Assembly (NCBI GenBank): GCA_947579605.1
Contig: OX388306.1
Span: 1,178,001 to 1,242,000 of the forward strand
Direction of reading: 5' to 3'
Source: Athripsodes cinereus
Lineage: Eukaryota > Arthropoda > Insecta > Trichoptera > Leptoceridae
Length of the DNA stretch: 64,000 nucleotides
Shown here one piece after another: positions 1-10,699 of the stretch. The position numbers were made by a program, and so were the translations under genes. A model generated the notes under the pieces. The model was not told where the DNA came from. It was given only the letters and a program-made list of their open reading frames with translations, and made no database searches. Positions within the stretch are counted from its first letter, which is position 1. Each line of letters opens with the position of its first letter.

Positions 1-956
1 AAGGCAGAATCAATTTATCTCTATACAAAAACACACTTTTTCATATGTTATTATAAAATAATGTTATCATTATGTATGTATACAGAACGTGTCTTTATAG
101 ACAAAAAATATATTATATCTATTTCCGATGTCAAAGACCTTTAGAACTGAAAAGATATTAGGGAACAGTTAATACGTAGGTACAAGGAAAGTTTTTGTCT
201 ATACAAGCTGATGTCGTACACGTAACAAAGTTTTTTTTTATTATTATTTGAAATAGAAAATTCTTCAACCTCCATTAGGGATACTTAAAGGGTCGTATTG
301 GGTATTTGGGGTCGTCTTAAAAGGAGATCCTTAAATGTGTAGAGATTAGAAAATAGTTTTTGTTAAGTGTATCGATTTGGGTCCTAAACGATTTATCACC
401 AATTTTAATATTCTTTAGCATGTCGTTATTATAACACGAGATTTTTGGAAGTAATATAGTGGAAAAGTTTGAGTTTTTTTTATATTATTCGTCTTCTAAG
501 TATACAAATAAGATATCTTTTGCAATAAATAAGTTTTACACCTGTTAACAATCGACAATACTTTAAGTTCAAGGTATATTGACAAAAAATAACAGTGTGT
601 TTACAGATTTATATTTTTTTTTTATCCTGAACATAGATTTACCGATGGATCATCATTTAAAAAAATTACTTTTTTACTTATCCCCTGAATTTGCGTTATT
701 AATATGCACTTTGACTAAGTAGTTTTTATATCATAGACTCATCAAAATAAAGTCTCGTTCAAATAAATAAAACAAAATAAATGTTTTATTATATTTTTGT
801 TTTATCTTTTTATTTTTATCTTTATTTTATTTTTGTGCTAGTTTAAGTTGAATGAAACTATGTTAACACTACCTCAGTACAGGTAATGCCTTGTGAGGTG
901 GCTGGTTGTATAAATTTATTTTGTATAAGTATTTCATTGAATATTATTATTATTCT
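1..956. other. AT-rich unique sequence, no gene seen
   Basis: No open frame with recognisable content, no tRNA-like boxes and no clear repeat. It is a run of A/T-rich homopolymers, typical of intergenic or intronic insect DNA. Confidence 0.6.
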
Positions 957-1149
957 ACTATTCGATTTATTCACAAGGAAGACGTCTTTCGTCTTGTTAG
1001 GACATTGTCAATCATTGATTGACATCACCAAAGACGAAAGACGTCTCTACTACTACTACTACTATACCATCAAGGCATATCCCACAAGTGGGGTAGCCAG
1101 CAGACCAGCTGCATGTAAGACGTCTATCACGTGAATAAATCGAATAGTA
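957..1149. mobile_element. Fold-back element (family H) with nested SINE-A
   Basis: The ends are an 18-bp perfect inverted repeat, ACTATTCGATTTATTCAC at 957-974 and its reverse complement at 1132-1149. A second inverted pair lies inside, based on AGACGTCTTTCGTCTTG. A SINE-A piece (1047-1116) interrupts the right half. Related sequence built on GACGTCTTTCGTCTTGTTAGGACAT occurs near 28376-28450, 32357-32410 and 35520-35680, so this is a family. No coding capacity is visible, so it is a non-autonomous DNA element by inference. Confidence 0.7.
1047..1116 (-). mobile_element. SINE-A copy, 5'-truncated, with 9-bp TSD
   Basis: This minus-strand insertion starts (in plus coordinates) with a (CTA)n tract, the complement of the (TAG)n tail of SINE-A, followed by the conserved 3' part with CCCACAAGTGGGGTAGCCAG. 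It is flanked by identical AAGACGTCT copies at 1038-1046 and 1117-1125, a target-site duplication inside family H. The direct duplication and tail mark it as a retroposon. Confidence 0.75.
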
Positions 1150-2847
1150 TGGCCATGGTCAGGATTCCTTTGCTCTCTGTGCACTAGAACATTTCAGTAC
1201 ATTTCAGTTAGTTAAAAAGCAACTAGGTACCAACAAGACAATATTTTATTAGCAATGGACCGGTAATTGGATGACGTGATGATTTGTGTGTTTGTCTGTA
1301 TGATGTCACCAAATAGTGACCACTATATCGAGTGTCCAGTTCCATAGTTCAACAAGTCTTATATTGGAGAAATCGCCATTTTTGTAATTTTGCTATTTTA
1401 TATTATACTTCAAAAACACAACAGATAGTGAAAAACAATTTATATATAACAATCGCACTGTTAGAGTCATTATGGTGTCTATGTTCCGGTAAACATTGTT
1501 AAACAATTCGAAATATTTTTTTATGTAATTAGAAAATATTATAATTATCACGACTTCACGAATTATATGTCTTTGAATTGCACTTGTAAAAGCAACATTA
1601 AAAATAACATATTATATTTCTTTATAATTTTAAAATATAAAATAAACACTGTTTTTTGTCTTTCAAAAGTGTATACAACGTACCTATACGATTACAGCTA
1701 TAGCGCTTTCACCAACAAATTGCTATTATCAGGGCTTTATTTTATATGAAACAGATGACTCAATTTTACAATCGCTAACCCATTGAGGGAAATGCTGTAA
1801 TTGAATGAATTATTTCCTTATTTGTTTATATTCATTCATAAAAATAAGAAAAATACGACACTTTGATCTGGTCAAGCCAACCCCCCATTAAGCGTGTCTA
1901 CAGCATGCATATTGAAACAAAATTATGCAAAAAATTAAATAAAAGGAGTAAAAAAAACTAACAGAACCCCCTAAACAACAAATAATTGAATTATTAATGA
2001 ATGTATGATGAATCTTGTGTGTTTTGCCTCAAAAAAAAAAAACATTGACGTGTCTGTAATTACGCAGACATTAAAATGTAGGAAGAAGTATTGTAGAATA
2101 AGTGGAAAAGCATTAAATATTTTTATTAATATTAATTATAAATGGCAGATCCTGTTGTAGTTTATATACACCGCATGTGTTCATGATAGCGTGTGGGTGA
2201 CTACTATAATAATATTGTACCTACATATCTTACAGGATATATGGAGGACGAATGTGTCTGTACTGTGTATGTCCGTACAACGGAAATTCGACCGTCTGGA
2301 GGAAATCCTTATTCTCACAACACATTTCTCAAATGTTAACGTTAACGCAAAAATCAACAAGAGATATTTTTCCCTGAATTGTAATTTCCTGATGTGTTGT
2401 TTGTTCGTGATGCGAGATTTATCATTAACACCATAAACAAATTTCGTTGTTATAAATGAAATATTATGTCTAGAATAATTTCATTTATTATTTTATTCCG
2501 TACATTAATTTCTTCCGAAATCGCGTACATGCAGGAAACACGTTTATACTTACAAAAGAAAAACACTTTTTGTAAATCAAAATCTTGTAGCAAAATATTC
2601 TACATAGTTACAAAGTAAACGTGCGAAATATGATGTACGATTAGTATATATCAGGAAGTTTTTCAGTTTTTTCATGTATATTGCATACGCTAATAAAATT
2701 GAACGCGTTTAATATTTTATGTAGTCGCATCTTTCTTGTGTCGTGCAAATATAAGGTATAAGACGAGTTGCGCCGAATTTAAGAAAAATAAAAAAACATA
2801 TAATATTTGCTACATTTCATACATACTTGCTTCTTACGAAACACTTG
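1150..2847. other. AT-rich stretch, nothing recognised
   Basis: Short open frames occur here but they are rich in Ile, Leu, Asn and Tyr, as expected from translated AT-rich noise. No repeat shared with the rest of the window was noticed. Confidence 0.5.
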
Positions 2848-3190
2848 AGGATGGAACACCACTCAGCTCTCTCTCCACATACTTCTTTTGCTTCTTTCAA
2901 TTTCTCACACACCTACACCGATTTCTCTTACTCAACACGCAATCAAGTTACATAGTTTGAACGTCCACACTTTCACACATCTCCTTATTCAGATAGACAC
3001 ACCTTCTTTGTCATCTTTTCAAAATCCATTCATCATTTCCTAACAATCGCAATATATTAACAAGTATTCTATCGACAACACTCTTCTCACATCAGCTCAT
3101 CTCCTGATATCCTCATTCTTCACCTTTTACCAATCATTCTTCTCAGCAATCGCAGCTCCACAGCATTTATTCCACATTCGTCTTTCTTCA
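2848..3190 (-). mobile_element. LINE-B remnant, RT C-terminal region
   Basis: Read on the minus strand, the right part decodes in broken frames to a segment like KVKNEDIR...ADVRRVLS, the region that precedes the LRWFGHV motif in many insect LINE polymerases. The left part is the family-B sequence (AAGAAGC..., GCAAAAGAAGT...) that recurs through the window. Stops and frameshifts show that it is a dead fossil. The order of the two parts agrees with one LINE in minus orientation. Confidence 0.5.
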
Positions 3191-3329
3191 AACTACTAAA
3201 AATGTAAGAGATTTTATTTTTTATTTCTATTTTTATTTATTCATCACAAACATACGCCAACTGGCCCAACATATAAATATTAAAAACTAATACAATAGCA
3301 TATGACATGAGTAATGCTGTGCCCCTTTA

Positions 3330-3560
3330 CAGACATAAATGTGTTATTTACTGAGTCACACCTCCCAAACCCCCACCCACGCAGGAATTCCCCCAAGTAT
3401 CTACAGAGACCCAGACACAAAGCTGCCAACCAGTCCATTTTATTTCTTCTTTTGCTTCAGTTAGGACTATGTCCTGTGATTCTCGGAGCCTACTCCTGGG
3501 AGGTGGATGCCCAGCCATCCCTCCATCGTATAGGTGGTCTTCCTGGGGGTCTGTTTCATG
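3330..3560 (-). mobile_element. Degenerate LINE C-terminus (GRPPIRW motif)
   Basis: The patch is more GC-rich than its surroundings. On the minus strand it decodes to RPPGRPPIRWRDGWAS, matching the (G)RPxxRWxD motif found after the RT domain of several insect LINEs. Downstream the frame is broken. Which LINE clade it came from cannot be told from this piece. Confidence 0.4.
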
Positions 3561-3920
3561 TCATGCGTTCGTCTGCTGCTATTCTATTGAGATTTATTTA
3601 CTAAATTAATATTCAATTAAAATATAACACGTGTTTGGAATGAATTGTTGAGAAGCGATGGTATGGATGTCTGATATTAACAAATTTATATAAGTAGAGA
3701 CAGTAATAAATATGTACTTACTCGTAACATGAAATAGGTAATATCATTCAGTACGTATATTTCATAAAAATATCGTATGTTTGTCTCATTGTCCCACTAA
3801 AGGGAAGCTCTTCGTTTATCTTGTCGCATAGTTTACCTAATAACCGGCATTTGTTGCTCTTATAATATTAGTATGACTGTTTAGAACATTTATTACCTTT
3901 TTATTGCAAATATTGAATCC

Positions 3921-4148
3921 GTCCACAGCGGTTCACTTTCCAATAGTTTTTTATCACTGAATTATAATTACTTTCTTATCAACACGGGCTTCTCCCAACT
4001 TTCTTTTGTTCAAATCCTATAAATACTGTTTGTCTCTGTATCTTATTTCACTTTTTTACTAATCGCCTGATGATGGAGACGAGAGTCTCCGAATACTAGT
4101 ACGCGAAGTTAATAAAGTCATTTGGAAGTTAACTACATATTGTGTTTT
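3921..4148 (+). repeat. Hammerhead-bearing repeat, copy 1
   Basis: About 225 bp closely matching the reverse complement of 9421-9662. The right part contains a hammerhead-like core at 4067-4102, then AATAAAGTCATTTGGAAGTT and a T-rich run. Repeats carrying such motifs are typical of Penelope-like elements and retrozymes. No reverse transcriptase is attached here, so this is a solo terminal repeat or fragment by inference. Confidence 0.65.
4067..4102 (+). ncRNA. Hammerhead-like ribozyme motif with swapped 15.1-16.1 pair
   Basis: The core CTGATGA is at 4067-4073. Stem II is GGAGAC/GTCTCC with a GAGA loop (4075-4090). GAAT follows at 4091-4094, then the palindrome ACTAGT and AC. Compared with the canonical motif at 25643 (GAAA-GCTGGC-TC), the A15.1-U16.1 pair is replaced by U-A while everything else keeps its position. 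The predicted cut is after C4102. Activity is not known. Confidence 0.6.
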
Positions 4149-4171
4149 TTTTCAATTACCTTTTTATTGCT

Positions 4172-4610
4172 TAACAGCTGGATTTAGGCATAAAGCACAG
4201 ATGACAAAACCAATCAGACATCTCAAATGGCTGCGTCCAGATAGAAGAATGCGAACGTCAATCAATCATCAATTTTAAATCATTCTGTAACAATTCGGAG
4301 CATTCTCCGAAGAATTATTCCAATGAATGTCTTCGTAACCTGTATAAGGACGGGAAACAAAGGCATTCATTCGAATATTTTTTGGGAGAATGCTCTGAAT
4401 CGTCACCGAATGATTGAAGATTGATTGACGTTCGCATCCTACATACTATTTGGACGCACCCAATGTAGAACTATCTTTACAAATTTTAACATTGTGCAAA
4501 ATCTATTCAGAAAAAGTTGGCAAGGCGTCCCAACTTTACGAATTGGCTCTAGGATGGCTTAAGTGATCACTTTCGGTGCTCACTGTCACTATGTATATAA
4601 AATGCAGTAA
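4172..4610. mobile_element. Family C fold-back element, split by a MITE
   Basis: The left piece (to 4229) has GACAAAACCAATCAGA. The right piece (from 4462) has AACATTGTGCAAAATCTA and GGCTTAAGTGATCAC. Both match the copy at 44395-44705. The middle (4230-4461) is a separate MITE. Removing that insertion and one copy of AATG restores continuous similarity to the 44395 copy. Confidence 0.65.
4230..4461. mobile_element. Palindromic MITE, AATG target duplication (copy 1)
   Basis: This 232-bp element is made almost entirely of two long inverted arms starting GCTGCGTCCAG and GGGTGCGTCCA, each continuing with GCGAACGTCAATCAATC and with GGAGCATTCTCCGAAG-like sequence. It is flanked by AATG at 4226-4229 and 4462-4465. 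A second copy with the same arms and the same AATG flanks is at 17301-17519. No ORF. It would fold into one long hairpin. Confidence 0.85.
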
Positions 4611-4789
4611 TTGAGAGATATTTAATGAAAACCATAGAAGCAACCATATTTTGGGATCTCATAATATTTTAGATCTCAAATGGATCAAGATTTCCTGTCT
4701 CAATGGCGACGGACTAAAAGAACGTATTCCATCAATCCATCCATCTCATCAAGACATTTTCCACAAATGCGGTAGCAAACGGAGCATCT

Positions 4790-5035
4790 GCTCGTTATAA
4801 ACATGTGAGTAGTTCTCTCCGTGCCAGTAAAAGGAAAGAAATTTAGAATTGGTGGCATGTGTCTCATCGCTGGACTGATGATTTTAAATGTCTTAAATCG
4901 TGATGTTATACGAATTCCTGGCTTTTATAGGATACTTGAAGACTTGGAAGGATAGATACTGGAAGACTTGGAAGGATAGATACTGGAAGAAGAAAAGAGT
5001 GGGAGACCTATTCTTTACTGGTGATTCCACGACAT
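4790..5035 (-). mobile_element. SINE-A copy, diverged, with internal 24-bp tandem duplication
   Basis: Minus-strand SINE-A landmarks are present: ATAAACATG, CTCTCCGTGCC, and AAAAGAGTGGGAGACCTATTC followed by a degenerate GGTGATTCCAC. A perfect 24-bp duplication (4938-4961 and 4962-4985) interrupts the usual CTTGAAGACTT segment. The tail region is not preserved. Confidence 0.55.
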
Positions 5036-5044
5036 AATAGGGCC

Positions 5045-6234
5045 AATTCTGAATCTTAATGAACTAACTAACTAAAAAGTTGATTAATATTAGTTATTAT
5101 GTAGTATTCAGCATTAGTTATGAACTATAAACAACTATAAACTCGAGAACCACCAAGTGCAAACGGTAAAATCTATGGGACAAACTAATATTATTCAGTG
5201 ATGCCGCAATACAAAATGTTTTTCACGTTCCGATTTACACTTCTGGCCACAATTTAATAGTTGTCGCGCGTGAAAATTGTGAAATGTCAGATTTGCCGAT
5301 ATATTTTGGCGTTCGTATTTGCGTCGGTGGTGGTGTAATTTTACAATTTATACATGCTATGAGTTGCCTTAAAAATATAAATTTTTACTTTTAATTGAAA
5401 AAACAACTAAAAACTTACAAAATATAGCATTATTCTGCGGTAAAATGACAGCAACTAATAATATTCGCACATTAAAAGTCGCGAATAAAATTATGCCAAA
5501 TCCAACTTATTTTAAACGTCGGCTGTCAACTAAAATTTCATTCTGAATACGAAATCCATAGATTCTCGAAATTTATAGTTGTACTAAGGTGTCAAAATGA
5601 ACTAATGAACAAAATTAGTACGGAAAACTGTGAATACGAATTAGAACTAATTATCATGACTCGACTATCTTCTCACATTTAGTTGACTTAGTTAGTGCAA
5701 CTAAACTATTTTATGATTCAGAATAGGTTATATTATTATTTTTTTTTATTTATTTATTTATTTAAACAATAAACGGCAAAACGCTTTTACATGATAGATC
5801 TCAATTCAATACAACATACCAATATTAACAAATTATAAAAAGTTTAACGTCGAAATCAAATAATTGAAATCTTGAAAGGTTCGAATCTCCCAAAAAGCTT
5901 GTATAGGTACACAAAAATAATTAAATACAAATTTTAACAAAAAAATAAAAATAAACAAAAAACAAAATAAAACCATTTGCAAATGTATTCAAAATTATTC
6001 GCAAAGCGTTTCAGAGGCTGAAATTTAATTAATTATTCGAAAATCTGGTTACAAAGAAAAGTAAACACTGACAAAAATAAAGTATACACAGAGAAATCGC
6101 CGCGGTACAACAAGACTGAGTATATCATTAATAAAATTAGGTTATTTGGGGAAAAACATAATTTTTATCCTGTAAGGGAGGACAACGATTATTTTAAGCA
6201 ACACGTTTGTAGGTAACATCGATTGTTAAAAATT
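5045..6234. other. AT-rich stretch with (TTTA)n retroelement-like tail near 5745
   Basis: Mostly unstructured. At about 5740-5765 a (TTTA)n run is followed by AAACAATAAACGGCAAAACG. This is how the 3' end of a minus-strand retroposon would look in plus orientation, but no coding part was found beside it. Confidence 0.4.
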
Positions 6235-6578
6235 ACTAGCTGACCTAAAATATAATACATACAATACTATGCAATATACATTTGCCATATACTAATATCG
6301 CTATTAAAAAATAGGAGTTGATGGTAGAAGGGTGAAAATTTAGGGTTGTATGTATTTTTTAATGCCCCACTATAATAGAAAATAAAAAAAATTGTCCAAA
6401 AAATAAAAATAAATAATTCGGGGTGGGACCACCCTTAACTTTAAGGGATATAAAAAAAAGATTTTGGCCGATTCTCAGATCTACCCGATAAGCACACAAA
6501 GTTTCATCGAAATTGGCCCAGCCGTTTCGGGGGAGTATGATAACAAACACCGTGACACGAGAATTTTGCATATTAGAT
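6235..6578. repeat. Dispersed ACTAGCTGACC repeat, copy 1
   Basis: Starts ACTAGCTGACC and ends GACACGAGAATTTTGCATATTAGAT. Shares long blocks with 13517-13808, including GGCCGATTCTCAGA, CTACCCGATAA and CAGCCGTTTCG. This type of sequence is widespread in arthropod genomes. I cannot assign its transposon class. The minus-strand 95-residue open frame inside is not supported as a gene because the second copy does not keep it. Confidence 0.65.
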
Positions 6579-7840
6579 GACTTGCAAATTATTGATTTTG
6601 AAGTGACTTCATGATGAAGTCTCATGGCACCAACCTTAAAGCTCATATCAAATTCAGAGTGGTTACCTTTTCTCTGAATGATGATAACAATACAAATAAG
6701 ATTAAAAAGAGATTCACAATTTTTGCATATGGTCTGTAAGCAGTGAAATGGAGTAGAACTTTCACCTCATATTATCTCCTGCGTAAAATCATAATTATGA
6801 TCTCTCAGTCATGGAAATCATGTTGCACATGCATTTCGGATGAAAGTTCATACAGTCATTCAATATTTTATTAACTTTGTATTGATTGAAGTTAAAACTA
6901 ATGTACAGTAAAGAATATAAAAAATGAATAGATCAATTTTTAAATCAAATTATTGTACACACTGTTACATTTACACTTGAAACAATGATTGGTGTAAAAT
7001 TATATGCCGCAATATTAGCAAATTGCGTTATTCGTACAAACAAATGTGAGATTAACGATATCTATAAAAATCGATGTTTTTTTTTGGTGAATAATATTTC
7101 GTTTGTCAACATTCCTAATTCTGTAGACATTACAACAGGATTACAAGATAATTTGTTTTAATACTAACAAGGAAAAAAAATAGTAAAAAAGAAAGGGTAC
7201 AAAAGATCCAATTAGTAGTAGGTACTAGTAATACGTACTATAACAAATTACATAATATTTTTGGTTCAACAGGAATGGAAAAACTAACCTAAATAAAATC
7301 TAAATGAATTATTTCTCTACTTTTTATACTTTTATTTCATACTGGGTTGTCTGGGATATGATACGTTGATGCACCGTCGAGATGTATTTTGTGGGAGACA
7401 TATTTTCAAACTCTTAAGTAGCTTAATAAGTAATCCAATGATTCTGAGTGAATTTTGCATCTACGTCCCAGTATCGTACAATCTTTCTTGACAGCATTTT
7501 ATACTTTTTTACCCCCCCTGATAGCAGAACAAACATAATACCAAACTCTTCTCCTGTCGGAAAGGTTACAAAATTATTTAATGATTTGAATGTTCATGTC
7601 GATATTTTCAACATAACATACAATGACTTTATCGCCAGGATAGAGACTATCCTTTGATTGTTGTTTCTTTTTAATGATATCTCTTTTGTATTTCTTTTTT
7701 CTGCTTCGCTGTTTTTTGAATTAGCATTTCTTTTTTTATTTTTTCCTTCTAAGATCGCCTTGGCTAAAAGCTGTTATGATCTCAGTGCAGGGTAATATTT
7801 GTATAATAATAATAATTTGTCCAGATTTCTCTAATACTAC
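6579..7840. other. AT-rich stretch, nothing recognised
   Basis: No feature I can name. It contains short A/T homopolymers and isolated short open frames. Confidence 0.5.
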
Positions 7841-7844
7841 TACT

Positions 7845-7885
7845 AAACTGTTACCACATATCCCACAAGTGGGGTAGACTAAGAA
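7845..7885 (-). mobile_element. SINE-A 3' end fragment
   Basis: ACTACTACT followed by TATCCCACAAGTGGGGTAG is the complement of the SINE-A 3' end with its (TAG)n tail. Only about 40 bp survive. Confidence 0.5.
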
Positions 7886-7994
7886 ATGAACGTAGGTACA
7901 TTTGCTTTTTCACATGCCGTGCTACACGCAAACCAAGAACGATTTGAAAGGGTCATTCAACATTTTGCCCTGACGGGGAATATAAGCCGAGATA

Positions 7995-8115
7995 GCTCGA
8001 ATGAGAAATTGCATGAATGTTGAAGAAGCGAAAGAAGTAGGTGTGTAGGGATATATCTATATGGCGTGACGTTCTCTCTTCTTACCCCACTTGGAATGTA
8101 GAATGAGGGTATAAT
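7995..8115 (+). mobile_element. LINE-B 3' fragment
   Basis: Sense-strand LINE-B landmarks: GAATGTTGAAGAAGCGAAAG, then CGTTCTCTC and TTACCCCACTTGG. The in-frame reading NVEEAKE matches other copies. It is an incomplete fossil lying just upstream of an unrelated LINE C-terminus. Confidence 0.5.
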
Positions 8116-8124
8116 CTTCCATAA

Positions 8125-8571
8125 TATCAACTCCAGAGAATTCAGTCCGTTTTTAATGCGGCTGCACGTTTCATTTATCAACTGAATCGCTCTTCACACA
8201 TATCCGCCACCCTTCAATCTCTTCACTGGCTCAGATGTCCGGAGAGAGTTGAATTTAAAGTGTGTTTGACAGTATTTAAGGCACTTCATGCTATGCCCCC
8301 AGAATATATCATGGAACTCTGTGGTAGACAGGCGTTAAGTAATAGACAGACAACACTTAGGTCTTGTCAAGATATAACAACTAAATTGGAGGTGGCCAGT
8401 ACTGTATCGAAACCAGTGTACGTGGAGCGTGCTTTTGCAATATCTGCACCTGTAGTCTGGAACAGGCTTCCACAAACGATCAGAGAAACGCAGGACATAT
8501 CTCGTTTCAAGAACCAACTGAAAAGTTATCTATTCAAGAAATCTCACGGAATAATTCAAGCACAACCTTAG
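8125..8571 (+). pseudogene. CR1/L2-like LINE reverse transcriptase C-terminus
   Basis: 149 codons are open on the plus strand, with an in-frame stop just before 8125. The reading contains LQRIQSVFNAAARFIY, LQSLHWLRCPERVEFKV, TVFKALHAMPPEYI and, near the end, RAFAISAPVVWNRLPQ followed by a FKNQLKSYLFK tail. These are the hallmark motifs downstream of the RT domain in CR1/L2-type LINEs. Endonuclease and RT are missing, so this is a 5'-truncated insertion. The frame is intact to its natural stop, which suggests moderate age. Confidence 0.85.
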
Positions 8572-8632
8572 TTAGCAAAGAGCGCCCTTGAGGTGGATTT
8601 TTTTCACAAAACGGCGCTTTACAAATCATCCA
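8572..8632 (+). mobile_element. 3' UTR of the CR1/L2-like LINE
   Basis: GCGCCCTTGAGGT and AACGGCGCTTTACAAATC recur after the related C-terminus ending at 16800. The UTR is short and runs directly into an (AAT)n tail. Confidence 0.7.

Positions 8633-8720
<88 letters not shown>
8633..8720 (+). repeat. (AAT)n microsatellite, about 29 units
   Basis: 88 bp of uninterrupted AAT. It directly follows the LINE 3' UTR, so it probably grew from the LINE's microsatellite-like 3' tail. Confidence 0.95.
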
Positions 8721-8766
8721 TTACAAGTGTTTATTATAATCTATTATAATAAACACTTGTAATATT
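8717..8766. repeat. Perfect hairpin at the end of the (AAT)n tract
   Basis: Arms of 24 bp pair perfectly around a 2-nt CT loop centred at 8741-8742. The left arm begins inside the AAT tract and reads on into TTACAAGTGTTTATTATAAT. Confidence 0.9.
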
Positions 8767-9420
8767 GTAAAAAGGTTTCTGAACACAGATATTTCAGGCA
8801 CAATGCTGGTATTTTGATCCCGCGTTTTGAGCCTAATCCTTTGATATCCTGTATATCTGGATAGGTGAATTTTTCCCGGCATTAGACTGTTAAGTTTTTG
8901 TGTGATCATGACTGATCATATGGAGACTTATCTGGTTGTATAATGCTGAGAAGTGTGGATGGCAATTCTGCCGCCGCGTAAAAAAAAAAAATAATAATAA
9001 TATAGAAGTAGTATAAAAATTCTCTTATAAAAAAGAGTAAATTACTAGGTACTAAAATACAGACTCGTTAACGAACATACATAAGTATTATTTAAATTTT
9101 TCTTTAAAAGGATCATAAATTTGACTTATACCTTTAATGAATTTTATTATTTATTTTCACTATTATTATTATTGTATTATACTGTTCCAATTTCTGTCAC
9201 AAAAAGTTGCCTTCTGTCTATTTTTTTCTAATTACTGTTGTGTAAATCACAAATATATAATTTTTTCACTAGAACACGTAAAGGGTTTGTGACGTAAATA
9301 ACGTATATACTAAATAAACATTGATACATATTTCATTTTACTAATAATATCCTTTTTTGGTTTGCACAAGGAGAGTTCATGTACATTGCTTTGTAAATCA
9401 TAACACAAAAGAGGTTGAGA
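8767..9420. other. AT-rich stretch, nothing recognised
   Basis: No recognisable coding or repeat content. Confidence 0.5.
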
Positions 9421-9662
9421 TAATTGAAAAAAACACAACATGTAGTTAACTTCCAAATGACTTTATTAACTTCGCGTACTAGTATTCGGAGACTCTCGTC
9501 TCCATCATCAGGCGATTAGTAAAAAAGTAAAATAAGATACAGAGACAAACAGTATTTATAGGATTTGAACAAAAGAAAGTTGGGAGAAGCCCGTGTTGAT
9601 AAGAAAGTAATTAAAATTCATTGATGAAAAACTATTGGAAAATGAACCGCTGTGGACGGATT
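9421..9662 (-). repeat. Hammerhead-bearing repeat, copy 2
   Basis: The reverse complement of the 3921-4148 repeat, conserved over its length, including AACACGGGCTTCTCCCAACT and the hammerhead-like core at 9476-9511. The T-rich end sits at 9427-9434 in plus coordinates. Confidence 0.7.
9476..9511 (-). ncRNA. Hammerhead-like ribozyme motif, U-A variant
   Basis: On the minus strand: CTGATGA (9511 to 9505), stem II GGAGAC/GTCTCC with GAGA loop, GAAT, ACTAGT, AC. It is identical in all core positions to the motif at 4067-4102. Predicted cut after the C at 9476. Confidence 0.6.
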
Positions 9663-9774
9663 CACGAGAGAATAATTTAAGAAAAATACTTATAAATATC
9701 TAACTTCTCCAGTATTTACCTTATTGCGAAATGGGGAAACCACAGAAAACCCAAATCAGAGAAGAGCAAAAATA

Positions 9775-9845
9775 GAATACTAGTACGCGAAGTTAATAAA
9801 GTCATTTGGAAGTTAACTACATATTGTGTTTTTTTCAATTATCTT
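9775..9845 (+). repeat. 3' fragment of the hammerhead repeat
   Basis: Starts exactly at GAATACTAGTACGCG, directly after where stem II would be, and continues through AATAAAGTCATTTGGAAGTT to the T-run. Together with 9421-9662 it forms an inverted arrangement. Confidence 0.7.
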
Positions 9846-10109
9846 GAAATGGACTTCCAACAAGTACCTTCGGTCAACAACATTAATGTTTCAAAAGAGG
9901 TTGGTTTATATTTTGAAGACCAGACAGAAAAATTAGAATAAGCAGAGGCTTTTGACGCCTAGAGAGAAAAACTGAAATGAACGTCTAAAAATAGTAATGA
10001 GAGATGTAACGAATATCCGATGTGGCATATGTCGCGGAGTTGTACTATCCGGCCGAACAGCAGCTTTAAATTCAGCTGAATGTAGGAATATTATATTCTA
10101 AAAAAAATT

Positions 10110-10205
10110 AGTGGATGCAAGAAGAGTGTTGTGAACAGATAAATAAGTTAAAAGTTAAGGTGGTTTGGACACGTTGAACGAATGAACGAAGAAAAAGGAT
10201 AATCA
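10110..10205 (+). pseudogene. LINE remnant with LRWFGHVERM motif
   Basis: TTAAGGTGGTTTGGACACGT decodes to LRWFGHV and is followed by ERMNEEKG and a stop. This motif closes the RT region of many insect RTE/Jockey-like LINEs. Upstream frames are broken. Confidence 0.6.
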
Positions 10206-10220
10206 AAAATAAAGGATAAA

Positions 10221-10478
10221 CATAACATAACATAACATAACATACATAGACAACTCACACAGATCGAGCTAGTCCCAAACTAAGATGAATCTTGTATTAT
10301 GGGTACTGACGCGACGATACACACATATACAATGCACTACACACATATACATGTAACACCCAGACCCAGGACAATTTGAAAAAGGTCATTATTCACTTTG
10401 CCCTGGCCGGGAATCGAACCCGGGACCTCGTGACTCAAAGGCAAGAGCGTTACCTCCACGCCACACCGGCCGACATCC
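10221..10478 (-). mobile_element. tRNA-headed SINE (family SINE-2), near full length
   Basis: The minus strand begins with a tRNA-like head: an A-box-like TGGCGTGGAGGT, then CTTGCCTTTGAGTC, and a perfect B box GGTTCGATTCC at 10410-10420 (complement). A body ending in GACTAGCTCGAT follows, then a (TTATG)n tail at 10221-10245. A second copy is at 29455-29700. It is not a functional tRNA: the cloverleaf is incomplete and the body is long. Confidence 0.8.
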
Positions 10479-10546
10479 AAACAAAAAGGATATCCCTTTT
10501 GTCATTTTTTCCCCTTTCATATACAAGTTTATATGTACTTGTATGA

Positions 10547-10665
10547 AAAAAGGGGTGTGAGGAAGCGCAGGCGTTCGAGAACCACGTGGTTTGATCACGT
10601 GGATCAAATTCTCAAGGACGGTCGTGTGTTGAATAAGAGGAAGGAGAGGGACTACATGTATGTAT
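10547..10665 (+). mobile_element. LINE-B fragment
   Basis: Sense-strand copy with GTGTGAGGAAGCGCAGGCG, CCACGTGGTTTGATCACGTG, then ATTCTCAAGGACGGTCGTGT. The paired CACGTG motifs are a hallmark of the family. Confidence 0.55.
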
Positions 10666-10699
10666 GCATCTAGTAATCGAAAGAGAAAAATAAAATATG

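Noticed and set aside
6359..6646. 95-residue minus-strand frame
   Set aside because: It lies inside the ACTAGCTGACC repeat and is not kept open in the second copy at 13517-13808.
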